From Planctomycetia bacterium (GTDB taxonomy: Bacteria > Planctomycetota > UBA1135 > GCA-002686595): a stretch of DNA of 8,210 nt. Location: the NCBI GenBank assembly GCA_005778045.1, contig SXKQ01000149.1, positions 1-8,210 on the forward strand, given 5' to 3'. This document shows, one piece after another, positions 1-5,823 of this stretch (the stretch's first letter is position 1; the number at the start of each line of letters is the position of its first letter). Below the pieces are notes generated by a model. That model saw nothing but the letters and a program-made list of their open reading frames with translations. It did no database searches and was not told the origin of the DNA. Position numbers and translations under genes: made by a program.

Positions 1-1
1 G

Positions 2-238
2 CCGGGTGAGCGCCTCGACGCGCTCGCTCCGCTCGGCAACTACGAGCTGCGCTACGCCGCCGGCCAGACTTGGTACGGCACGACCCACCTCTGCGGGCCC
101 GCGACGAGCTGCAGCCGCGCGGACTCGCTGTTCGAGTTCCGGGAGATGCCGGACGGCTACAGCGGCTACACGGTCGAGCTGTTCCTGCAGGTCAACGGGA
201 ACCTGCGCACGAGAGAGCTCGCGCGCGAGGATTTCTAG
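2..238 (+). CDS. Hypothetical protein, C-terminal 78 residues (5' end outside window)
   Basis: The frame is open from base 2 to a TAG at 236-238, so only the C-terminus of a longer protein is visible. The composition is that of a real protein: mixed residues with many aromatics. Visible elements in order are a G-x-Y-E-L-R-Y-A stretch, then TWYGTTHLCGP, a second cysteine a few residues later, an SLFEF segment, and a GYTVELFLQVNGNL segment ending in REDF. I recall similar tails (YELRYA, WYG, LFGP, NGNL) at the ends of uncharacterised bacterial proteins, where they look like a small beta-rich module, but I cannot name a family. The two cysteines could form a disulfide if the module is exported; this is inference. 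The gene converges on the minus-strand gene to its right and their stop codons share four bases. Confidence 0.7.
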   Translation, partial: PGERLDALAPLGNYELRYAAGQTWYGTTHLCGPATSCSRADSLFEFREMPDGYSGYTVELFLQVNGNLRTRELAREDF

Positions 239-1041
239 CGCCGGATCGGCTCGGGCTGCGCGTCGGCACGGGCGCGCCGGCGTGCCACGGCACGTTCGAG
301 CAGCGGAATCGAGCGCATGGAGTCGAGGGCCGCGCGCACGGCCTCGCCGAGCCGAGTCTCCTCGGCGAGGAGCGGCGCGAGCGAGGCACGGCAGGTAGCG
401 AGCACGCCGGCGGCGGCTTCGAGGTCGTCGATGCCGACGTAGAGGGCGCACCACTCGTCGAAGGCTCGGACTCGATCGAGCGCATGACCCGCGCGCTCGG
501 TGGCGCGGCGCAGCCAGCGCTCGGCGTCCGAGAAGCGGCCGAGCTGCGCGTAGGTCTTGCCCACCCACAGGGCAGCCTCGTCGCGGCGCCGCGGCGGAGC
601 GCTCGGGTCCGCGGAGAGTGCGAGGTAGAGATCGAGCGCACGCTCGCCATTGCGACGCCGACGCTCGATGTGCGCGGCCTCGAGCGACGCCTTGGCTCGC
701 AGTGTGGGATCGGGAGACTCGGCGCGCACGAACTCGAGCTCGCGCAGCGCGACCGGGTCCTCCTCGAGGATGCGCAGCTGCTCGGCGGCGCGGAACGCAG
801 CCTCGGCGGCGAGCGCACGCTCGAACGGGAAGCGCGCACGTACGGCGACCCACGCGGCGGCTGCTGCACGGCGCGCCGCGGGCTGGGATACGGCGCGTGC
901 CTCGCGGATGCGAGCGGCGACGGAGACGGCGTGCTGCCACTGCTCGGCGGACGAGGCGAACGCTGGCACGGATGCCAGATCGCGCTCGAGCTCGGACGGC
1001 AGGGCGCAGGCGATCAGAGCGGGCAGCAGGTACGGGTGCAT
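235..1041 (-). CDS. TPR-like repeat protein paired with sigma factor
   Basis: This is a 268-residue, Ala/Arg/Glu-rich helical protein. Helix-turn-helix repeats resembling tetratricopeptide repeats are visible at about residues 115-145, 154-187 (the clearest, with A-x-x-x-G-x-x-Y-x-x-L-G-R-F-x-x-A) and 194-221. The first 14 residues are hydrophobic (HPYLLPALIACAL), which could be a short export signal, but the n-region has no Lys or Arg and the call is weak. The frame stays open upstream to about 1857, but the ATG at 1041 is preferred: a GAGGAG lies 11 bases before it, and the longer version would overlap the whole sigma gene. The start is 2 bases after the sigma factor stop, so the two are almost certainly co-transcribed and probably translationally coupled. 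TPRs mediate protein-protein contacts, so a role as partner or effector of the sigma factor is plausible but unproven. It contains only two lysines. Confidence 0.75.
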   Translation of the reverse strand: MHPYLLPALIACALPSELERDLASVPAFASSAEQWQHAVSVAARIREARAVSQPAARRAAAAAWVAVRARFPFERALAAEAAFRAAEQLRILEEDPVALRELEFVRAESPDPTLRAKASLEAAHIERRRRNGERALDLYLALSADPSAPPRRRDEAALWVGKTYAQLGRFSDAERWLRRATERAGHALDRVRAFDEWCALYVGIDDLEAAAGVLATCRASLAPLLAEETRLGEAVRAALDSMRSIPLLERAVARRRARADAQPEPIRR

Positions 1042-1043
1042 GG

Positions 1044-1622
1044 CTAGCACTGCTCCTCGCGACGCGCGCGCGACGCCGCGCAGGCGAGCGGCCCGTCGAG
1101 CGCGCGGCCGAGCCGACGGCGCATGCGATACAGGCGGTGCTTGTCCATGCCGGAAGCGACCGCCACGCGTGCGCCCGTGGGCGTCACGGAGTAGTGCGAC
1201 TCGAGCGAAGCGCGCTCCTCGACATGCATCTGCTGCAACGCATCGCGCAGCAGGGCGAGCGCCGTGTCCTTGGCGACCACATGCGTCCCGAGCTGCCAGC
1301 GCTCGTCGCCCGGCTCGCCCACGCAGTCGGCCGCAGGCTCGGCCGCGGCGACGAGGTCGAGCTCGTCGGAGAGCTCGCAGCGCACCCGGCCGTCCCGTCG
1401 ACCACGGTCGGCGAGCGCGTTGGCGGCGATCCTCAGCACCCACGCCTCGAGCCGGCGCGGACTGCGACCGCGGAGCCGCGAATGTACGGCCCGCAGCAGT
1501 GTCTCTTGCACGAGGTCCTCGACCTCGTGTCGATCCGCGCAGCGCCGCGCGCCGTAGGCACGCACCAGCGGCGCGAGCTCGGCCAGCCCTCCCCAGCAGT
1601 CCTCCACCCGTTCGTTCGACAT
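1044..1622 (-). CDS. ECF-like RNA polymerase sigma factor (sigma-70 family)
   Basis: This 192-residue protein is the usual length for an ECF sigma factor. Region 2 spans about residues 14-77. It includes the core-binding helix EVEDLVQETLLRA (33-45) and the promoter-melting and -10 recognition segment LEAWVLRIAANALADRGRR (58-76). After a variable linker, region 4 runs from about 117 to 178, with a helix-turn-helix around residues 146-172 (GARVAVASGMDKHRLYRMRRRL). Region 4 is more divergent than region 2, so the exact ECF group cannot be given. The ATG at 1622 is supported by an AGGAGA 10 bases upstream. No anti-sigma factor with a zinc motif or membrane segment is present; the next gene, 2 bases downstream, encodes a TPR-like protein. 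A 9-bp direct repeat lies about 80-100 bases upstream of the start and could be a regulatory site. Confidence 0.88.
   Translation of the reverse strand: MSNERVEDCWGGLAELAPLVRAYGARRCADRHEVEDLVQETLLRAVHSRLRGRSPRRLEAWVLRIAANALADRGRRDGRVRCELSDELDLVAAAEPAADCVGEPGDERWQLGTHVVAKDTALALLRDALQQMHVEERASLESHYSVTPTGARVAVASGMDKHRLYRMRRRLGRALDGPLACAASRARREEQC
1053..1058 (-). promoter_or_regulatory. Ribosome binding site for the TPR-like gene
   Basis: On the minus strand the bases read GAGGAG, 11 bases before the ATG at 1041. They lie inside the last codons of the sigma factor gene (the two Glu codons before Gln-Cys-stop). This placement supports the start at 1041 over the longer upstream-open reading frame, and suggests translation coupled to the sigma gene. 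Confidence 0.6.
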
Positions 1623-1632
1623 AGCTTCGAGT

Positions 1633-1638
1633 TCTCCT
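1633..1638 (-). promoter_or_regulatory. Ribosome binding site for the sigma factor gene
   Basis: On the minus strand the bases read AGGAGA, 10 bases before the ATG at 1622. It fixes the sigma factor start and is one of the few clear Shine-Dalgarno sequences in the window. Confidence 0.6.
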
Positions 1639-1701
1639 GCGCCGCAGTCGCTCGCGCGGCGCGGGGCAGGAGACGCTCGTGGTGCGAACTCGTGGCGCTG
1701 T

Positions 1702-1722
1702 GGAGAACGGCGCGGAGAACGG
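1702..1722. repeat. 9-bp direct repeat upstream of the sigma gene
   Basis: Two identical copies of GGAGAACGG (plus strand, 1702-1710 and 1714-1722) are separated by CGC, giving a 12-bp period. They sit 80-100 bases upstream of the sigma factor ATG, in the only sizeable gap upstream of that gene. A shorter direct repeat, CTCGTGG at 1676-1682 and 1689-1695, lies between them and the gene. Direct repeats in this position can be regulator binding sites, but in a GC-rich gap the match could also be chance. No convincing -35/-10 pair was found on the minus strand across this gap. Confidence 0.45.
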
Positions 1723-1832
1723 GCGCACGGACCCTGGAATCGGAACCGGGGAAGTCGGGGCGGTGCGCGAGCTCCGCGAGCCCGGCTTCACCTGTGCGGC
1801 GAGCGGTCCACGGAGAAGTCCCACGGAAGCGT

Positions 1833-1870
1833 CGCGGGCGGCGGGGCGCCGAAGCACCCCGCCGCCCGCG
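1833..1870 (-). terminator. Strong hairpin, probable terminator of the secreted TPR-like gene
   Basis: A perfect 14-bp inverted repeat (arms 1833-1846 and 1857-1870, almost entirely G and C) encloses a 10-base loop. It starts 27 bases past the stop of the minus-strand gene ending at 1897. No T-run follows on the minus strand, so it is not a textbook intrinsic terminator, but such hairpins are common ends of transcripts in high-GC bacteria. It would separate the 3012-1897 gene from the sigma factor unit and so suggests that the sigma gene has its own promoter. Confidence 0.6.
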
Positions 1871-1896
1871 GTGGAAGCAGAGTCCGTGACCGGGAC

Positions 1897-3012
1897 CTAG
1901 CGACGAGAATCGCGCGCCTTGGCAGCCCACTCGGAGCCGGGGTACTCGGTGACAAGCATGCGGTACATCTTGGTCGAGCTCGGCTTGGCCGCCTCACCCA
2001 TGAACTCGAACACCTTGCCGGCCTGATAAAGGGCGCGCGGCACGTAGCGCGTCTGGTCCTTGTAGACGACGACCACGCGCAGGTAGTTGAGCACCGCCTC
2101 CTCGAGGATCGCCGACGCGTCGCCGTTGGCGCGCAGCTTGTCGACGGCCTCCTGAAACAGGCAGTCGCCCATCCCCGCGTAGGCGCCCGCGAGGGTCGCG
2201 CCGTCGGCCTTGGGGTCCTTGGTGACCTGATCGTAGAGCTTGCGGGCCTTGCCGAAGTCCTTGGTCTCGCCCTCGATGTAGGTCTCGGCCTCGAGCACGC
2301 GCGCGCGGTTGCGCACGGCCGGGAAGGTCGAGCCGGCCTGCGTACCGATCTCGATGTAGCGATCGCGACGGGCCTGCGCCTTGGCGTTGCCTAACTCGAC
2401 CTCGAGCATCTCGGCCTGCAGGCGGAAGGCGTCGGACAGCGCCTTCGACTGGACGAGGGCCTTGAGCGCGGCCGCGGTGGCGACGGCCTCATCGCCCTTC
2501 TTCAGGTCGCGCTGGGCGCCGGCCTTGGCGACGAACGCGAGCGGCACGTAGCGCGACTCGGGCACCTTCGAGGCGAGCAGGTCGGCGAGCGACACGACCT
2601 TCTCGAGCGACTCCTTGCTGCTCATGGCTTGGTGGGTCTCGATGGCGCGGTACAGCGCGTAGCCCGGGGCCCAAGCCTGCTTGTCCTTTTTGTTGGTGCC
2701 CGAAAACACCGTCTCGGCGAACTCCTCGAAGCCGTCGGCGGCCGACTCGAGGTTGCCTTCCTCGAGGTCGGAGTGGGCCGAGGCGATCAGGCCCGGGACC
2801 TTGTTCGTGTAGTTCACCGACAGAACCTGATCCGCGGCGATGTTCTGCTCGCCGGCCTTGCCCTTGGCCTTGTAGAGCACCCCGCCGAGGGTCTCGTTGG
2901 CGATCTCGACGTCCTCGAACGTCTTGCCGTCGGTGGTCGTGATGCGGTCGGCGAGGGCCGGGGTGGCGCAGGCGAGGAGGGCGAGGAGCGCCGCGGGGCG
3001 GAGATTGCGCAT
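1897..3012 (-). CDS. Secreted TPR-like protein, lysine-rich
   Basis: This is a 371-residue protein with a clear Sec signal peptide: two Arg in the first five residues, a hydrophobic stretch, and a likely cut after A21 (A-L-A before D22). Residues 22 to about 72 form a small beta-rich head that starts DRITTTDGKTFEDVEI, a pattern I associate with exported planctomycete proteins. The rest is alpha-helical with TPR-like repeats, including the closing stretch on YVPRALYQAGKVFEFMGEA and Y-R-M-L-V-x-x-Y-P-G-S. Exported TPR proteins of this type often act as scaffolds; no enzymatic motif is visible. About 28 of 371 residues are lysine, far above its neighbours. No good Shine-Dalgarno precedes the ATG at 3012, but the signal peptide fits that start. 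The upstream gap to the XdhC gene is 116 bases; a strong hairpin follows the stop. No specific function can be assigned. Confidence 0.85.
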   Translation of the reverse strand: MRNLRPAALLALLACATPALADRITTTDGKTFEDVEIANETLGGVLYKAKGKAGEQNIAADQVLSVNYTNKVPGLIASAHSDLEEGNLESAADGFEEFAETVFSGTNKKDKQAWAPGYALYRAIETHQAMSSKESLEKVVSLADLLASKVPESRYVPLAFVAKAGAQRDLKKGDEAVATAAALKALVQSKALSDAFRLQAEMLEVELGNAKAQARRDRYIEIGTQAGSTFPAVRNRARVLEAETYIEGETKDFGKARKLYDQVTKDPKADGATLAGAYAGMGDCLFQEAVDKLRANGDASAILEEAVLNYLRVVVVYKDQTRYVPRALYQAGKVFEFMGEAAKPSSTKMYRMLVTEYPGSEWAAKARDSRR

Positions 3013-3020
3013 GGGTGGAA

Positions 3021-3067
3021 CCGGGGGTCGGGCCGGGGGACCGGGGGATACCCGCCGGGGCGGCGGG
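3021..3067. repeat. G-rich repeat and hairpin in the gap upstream of the secreted TPR-like gene
   Basis: The plus strand carries three copies of CCGGGGG (from 3021, 3033 and 3041). The G-runs at 3023-3027, 3030-3032, 3035-3039 and 3043-3047 have loops of 2-3 bases, which fits the canonical G-quadruplex pattern. Next to them is a perfect 7-bp hairpin (3051-3057 with 3061-3067, three-base loop). The tract lies in the 116-base gap between the minus-strand XdhC gene (stop at 3129) and the minus-strand TPR-like gene (start at 3012). The hairpin could end the upstream transcript. The G-rich strand is the template strand for these genes, so their RNA would be C-rich here. The remainder of the gap shows no gene. 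Confidence 0.5.
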
Positions 3068-3128
3068 GGTTACGGCCGCCCTAGGGGCCGCGTGGGGCGC
3101 GGAGGATACGGGGGGGCCCGGAAAACTG

Positions 3129-3986
3129 TCAACGCGGGCTGCAGGCGGGGTCGCGCGGGGCGTCGGGGCCGCGGCGAATTCCCTCGCCGCGCGCCGCGTC
3201 GCCGGGCACTCCGCCGAGGCGGCGGAAGCTGATCAGCTCGGCCGCGACCGCCACCGCGATCTCCTCGTGGGTGCGCGCGCCGATGGCGAGCCCCATGGGC
3301 GTCCGCGCGCGCTCAAGGAACGTGGCGGGGACGCCGCGGGCCGCGAGTTGCTCGAAGAGCTGCACCTTCTTGGCCTTGCTCCCGATCATGCCGAGGTACT
3401 TCGGCCGTGCGCCGGCGCGCGCGAGGGCCTCGAGCACCTCGCCGTCCTTGTCGTGGCCGCGCGTGACCGCGATCACGTACAGGTCCTCACCGGGCGCGAA
3501 GCGCGCCGCTAGCTCGCCGAACTCGCCGCACAGGTGCAGGTCCGCATCCGGATGGCGCTCGCGGGTCACGAACTCGGCGCGATCGTCGGCCACCGTGACG
3601 TGGAAGCCGGTCATGTGCGCGAGCTTCGCGATCGCTCCCGAGACGTGACCGCCGCCGAAGAGCACGAGGCGCGGCACGACGATCGGCTCGACGAAGATCT
3701 CGAGCTGGCCGCCGCACAGGAGCCCGCTGTCGGGGTAGTCGCGCTCGTTGAGCGCGAAGGCGAGCGTGCGCGAGCGCTCGTCCTTCATCGCCGCGAGCGC
3801 GGCCTCGAGCACCTCGGCCTCGAGGCATCCCCCCCCCACCGTGCCGACGAAGCTGCCGTCGCGCCGCACGAGCATCTTCATCGTCGTCTTGCCCGGCGTG
3901 GAGCCGACGGTCTTCGTGATCGTGCACAACGCGCACGGCTCGCCAGCGCGCTGCAACCGCACGATCTCCTCGTAGACGTCCGACAT
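3129..3986 (-). CDS. XdhC/CoxI family molybdoenzyme maturation factor
   Basis: This 285-residue protein is complete for the family. The N-terminal XdhC_CoxI domain carries the signature GTVGGGCLE (residues 48-56) and a CGGQLEIFVEP motif (91-101). The C-terminal Rossmann domain starts with LVLFGGGHVSGAIA (107-120) and continues with DDR (134-136), TRGHDKD (175-181), PKYLGMIGSKAK (195-206) and the conserved G-A-R-T-H-E-E-I-A-V segment (236-245). Characterised XdhC proteins bind molybdenum cofactor, help its sulfuration and deliver it to xanthine dehydrogenase; CoxI-type relatives serve other molybdenum hydroxylases. No such enzyme is in the window, so the client is unknown. Residues 256-285 form a Gly/Pro/Arg-rich tail beyond the usual end. 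The start at 3986 matches the family N-terminus although the ribosome site is weak. It begins 34 bases after the DUF4139-like gene. A run of nine G encodes the GGG of the signature motif. Confidence 0.93.
   Translation of the reverse strand: MSDVYEEIVRLQRAGEPCALCTITKTVGSTPGKTTMKMLVRRDGSFVGTVGGGCLEAEVLEAALAAMKDERSRTLAFALNERDYPDSGLLCGGQLEIFVEPIVVPRLVLFGGGHVSGAIAKLAHMTGFHVTVADDRAEFVTRERHPDADLHLCGEFGELAARFAPGEDLYVIAVTRGHDKDGEVLEALARAGARPKYLGMIGSKAKKVQLFEQLAARGVPATFLERARTPMGLAIGARTHEEIAVAVAAELISFRRLGGVPGDAARGEGIRRGPDAPRDPACSPR
3829..3837 (-). repeat. G9 homopolymer inside the XdhC signature motif
   Basis: Nine consecutive C on the plus strand (nine G in the sense strand) span the end of a Val codon and three Gly codons of the GTVGGGCLE motif. 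A gain or loss of one base would shift the frame at about residue 51 of 285 and abolish the protein. The reading frame as given is intact. Confidence 0.9.
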
Positions 3987-4020
3987 GCCATTACTCTAGC
4001 GCGCCGGGGTGCGGTCGCGC

Positions 4021-5697
4021 TCAGCGCCAGAAGTAGTGCCAGCCGGCGTCGAGCGTCGCCAACTTGCCCGGCTCGAGCCGCAGCTCCCAGCGGAACTCTC
4101 CGAAGCCATTGAAGCGGAACCACCAGTAGGGCCAGCTCCACCAGCCCCACCACGACACCGCGCGCGTCTCGCCCCACAGGGATGCGAGATCGAGCTGGCG
4201 CATGGTTCCACCCTGCCCAACCGAGGCGGTCGTGCCGAGCACGCGTCGACGCACCTCGATGTCGAGGGTGCGCTCCTTCTCGTTGCGCAGCGTGATGGCA
4301 CCGGCGATATCGACGCGGCCGTAGCGCTCGTTGTTCCACTGCTCCGCATCGGGCACGCGACCGCGCTCCCGCTCCTCGAGCTCCACTCGCACATCGATCG
4401 CCGAGTTGATCGCGAGATCCGTCTCGAGTCCGCTCGGGGTGTAGCGCAGCTCGCCCTGCGCCAGCACGCGTCCATTGAGCAGCACCAGCGCCGGTCCCGT
4501 CGTCAGCGGTATGTCCGACGCGTTGCGCAGGCGCAGCGCATGCATCACCTTCGGTGCGGCGAGCGCCTTCGCGAGCTCCACCACGCGTTCGCTCTGTAAT
4601 TGCTCGCGCAGCTCCATCGGCGGAGAGAACGGAATCTCGAGCGTGTACACGTCGCGGTACGAAAGCTCGAACTCGCGCAGCGGCAGGGTCATGCGCTCGC
4701 CCTTGGCCAGCGTGACGCGCTCGATCGTGAACACGAACAGATCCTCGGCGGCCCCGCCGCTCACCCCCGCGGCACTGTCACCTGCGGCACCGTCACCCAC
4801 GCCATCGCCCTCCGCACGGAAACCAGCGACCTGCGTCCGGAGCGAGTTCGAAAGGACGTTGCTGAAGCTCTGCACGTAATCCATCTGCGCGGAGACGCGT
4901 GCCAGATCGTGCTCGAGCGCGATAGGGTCGATCAAGTCGGCATAACGGAAGCTCGGAACGCCGACCACGAGGTGCACGGTCGCATCGACGAGGTCGATCA
5001 GGTCATTCTGCAAGGCCGCCTGGAGCTGCACGCGCGCGCGGCCCGCACCGTCGATGTCGAGCTTGTAGCTCGGGATCCAGCGTAATCCCTGCTGCACGTA
5101 GACCACGCCGACCTTCGCGTCGACGCCGCCACCGTCGATCCGCAGCGTGAGCCGCTCCTTCGTCTCCTTGCGGCGCAGCGTGCGGACCGGCGTGCCCTCG
5201 ATCTCGATCCATCGCACGGAGCCGAGCGGAAGCGCGCGCGCACCGACCTCGCTCTCGACGACGAGGATCGAGGCGCTCGCATCGGCATCGGCGCGACGCT
5301 TCAGCGGCCGCAGGACACCGGCGAATTCCTCGCCCTGGACGTCCTTGACCCGCGCCTTGCGTCCCATGTTGGCCTCGACCAACTCCTGCAGGTCCACCAC
5401 GTCCGCATCCGTGTCCGATTCGACGCGCGCAGCTCTCGCATGCACAAGCTGCGCCCCGCCGCTCGCATAGGGCCAGAAGGTGCCGAGCACCGGAGTCGGG
5501 AGCTCGTCGAGCACGACCGAGCCGCGGTGATCGGCGGGCAGCGGCTCCTCGCGCAGTACGTACGCGTGCCCGTCCTTGAACACCGTGACCTCGCGTACGG
5601 GCAGGCTGGCCGCAGCGGCGACCGGACTCTCGACGCGCGCGGCGGCACAGGACACGAGAGCGAGCGAAAGGGATACGAGAAGCACAAACGGGCGCAT
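4021..5697 (-). CDS. DUF4139-like lipoprotein with Trp-rich C-terminus
   Basis: This is a 558-residue protein with a lipoprotein signal: Arg2, a hydrophobic stretch, and a lipobox LVSC giving Cys17 as the lipidated residue. The mature part begins with VTVFKDGHAYVLRE (38-50), as in the N-terminal portion of this family. The best family landmark is RWIPSYKLDID (206-216), followed by a beta-rich segment with NDLIDLVDATVHLVVGVPSF (231-250); this matches the W-x-P-S-Y and L-x-x-G-x-P pattern of DUF4139 proteins. Residues 296-319 form a Gly/Ala/Asp linker containing a 15-bp tandem repeat. Residues 516-526 contain seven Trp in eleven positions. The biochemical role of the family is not established; the signal places it in the periplasm or on a membrane. 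The start at 5697 fits the signal peptide, with a weak AAGAAGAA upstream. It is divergent from the fusion gene at 5824 and 34 bases ahead of the XdhC gene. Confidence 0.82.
   Translation of the reverse strand: MRPFVLLVSLSLALVSCAAARVESPVAAAASLPVREVTVFKDGHAYVLREEPLPADHRGSVVLDELPTPVLGTFWPYASGGAQLVHARAARVESDTDADVVDLQELVEANMGRKARVKDVQGEEFAGVLRPLKRRADADASASILVVESEVGARALPLGSVRWIEIEGTPVRTLRRKETKERLTLRIDGGGVDAKVGVVYVQQGLRWIPSYKLDIDGAGRARVQLQAALQNDLIDLVDATVHLVVGVPSFRYADLIDPIALEHDLARVSAQMDYVQSFSNVLSNSLRTQVAGFRAEGDGVGDGAAGDSAAGVSGGAAEDLFVFTIERVTLAKGERMTLPLREFELSYRDVYTLEIPFSPPMELREQLQSERVVELAKALAAPKVMHALRLRNASDIPLTTGPALVLLNGRVLAQGELRYTPSGLETDLAINSAIDVRVELEERERGRVPDAEQWNNERYGRVDIAGAITLRNEKERTLDIEVRRRVLGTTASVGQGGTMRQLDLASLWGETRAVSWWGWWSWPYWWFRFNGFGEFRWELRLEPGKLATLDAGWHYFWR
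4769..4798 (-). repeat. 15-bp tandem repeat encoding a GD(G/S)AA linker
   Basis: Two adjacent 15-base units (4769-4783 and 4784-4798) differ at two positions and encode GDGAA and GDSAA on the minus strand. They sit in the flexible Gly/Ala/Asp linker of the DUF4139-like lipoprotein, and more loosely similar codons flank them. The repeat keeps the frame, so copy number could vary without destroying the gene. Confidence 0.7.
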
Positions 5698-5823
5698 GCG
5701 GATTCTTCTTTGCAGTGAGCATCAAGGCCAAAAGAAACCGACCCCCAAGTTATCGACGCAGCTCGCTCTGATTTCTTCCCCAACCTGGTGTAGGGGCCCT
5801 GTAACGAGGCGAGCATCGGTACG
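5698..5823. promoter_or_regulatory. Divergent intergenic region between two lipoprotein genes
   Basis: These 126 bases separate two ATG codons pointing away from each other, so promoters for both the DUF4139-like gene and the fusion gene should lie here or in the adjacent coding ends. The stretch is visibly richer in A and T than the genes around it. I looked for -35/-10 pairs on both strands. TGTAAC (5800-5805, plus) and GATAAC (minus, about 5753-5758) are the best -10-like words, but neither has a matching -35 at proper spacing, so no specific promoter is called. Confidence 0.5.

Noticed and set aside
265..286. 6-bp hairpin as terminator of the left plus-strand gene
   Set aside because: The stem is short, there is no T-run, and it sits within coding sequence of the convergent gene in GC-rich DNA where such stems are frequent; mentioned only as a possibility.
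1742..1747. GGAACC, resembling an ECF -35 element
   Set aside because: It lies on the plus strand, pointing away from the sigma gene, with no proper -10 partner and no plus-strand gene downstream.
1042..1857. Upstream extension of the TPR-like frame to an ATG at 1857 (540 residues)
   Set aside because: The extension is a frame-shifted shadow of the sigma factor gene, Arg/Ala/Pro-rich with no domain pattern, while the ATG at 1041 has a well placed GAGGAG.
618..1889. Long plus-strand frames opposite the sigma factor and TPR-like genes
   Set aside because: Their translations are Arg/Ala-dominated low-complexity sequence, as expected from antisense frames of GC-rich genes; the minus strand carries recognisable sigma domains.
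5753..5805. -10-like words GATAAC (minus) and TGTAAC (plus) in the divergent gap
   Set aside because: Neither has a reasonable -35 at 16-18 bases, so no promoter could be placed.
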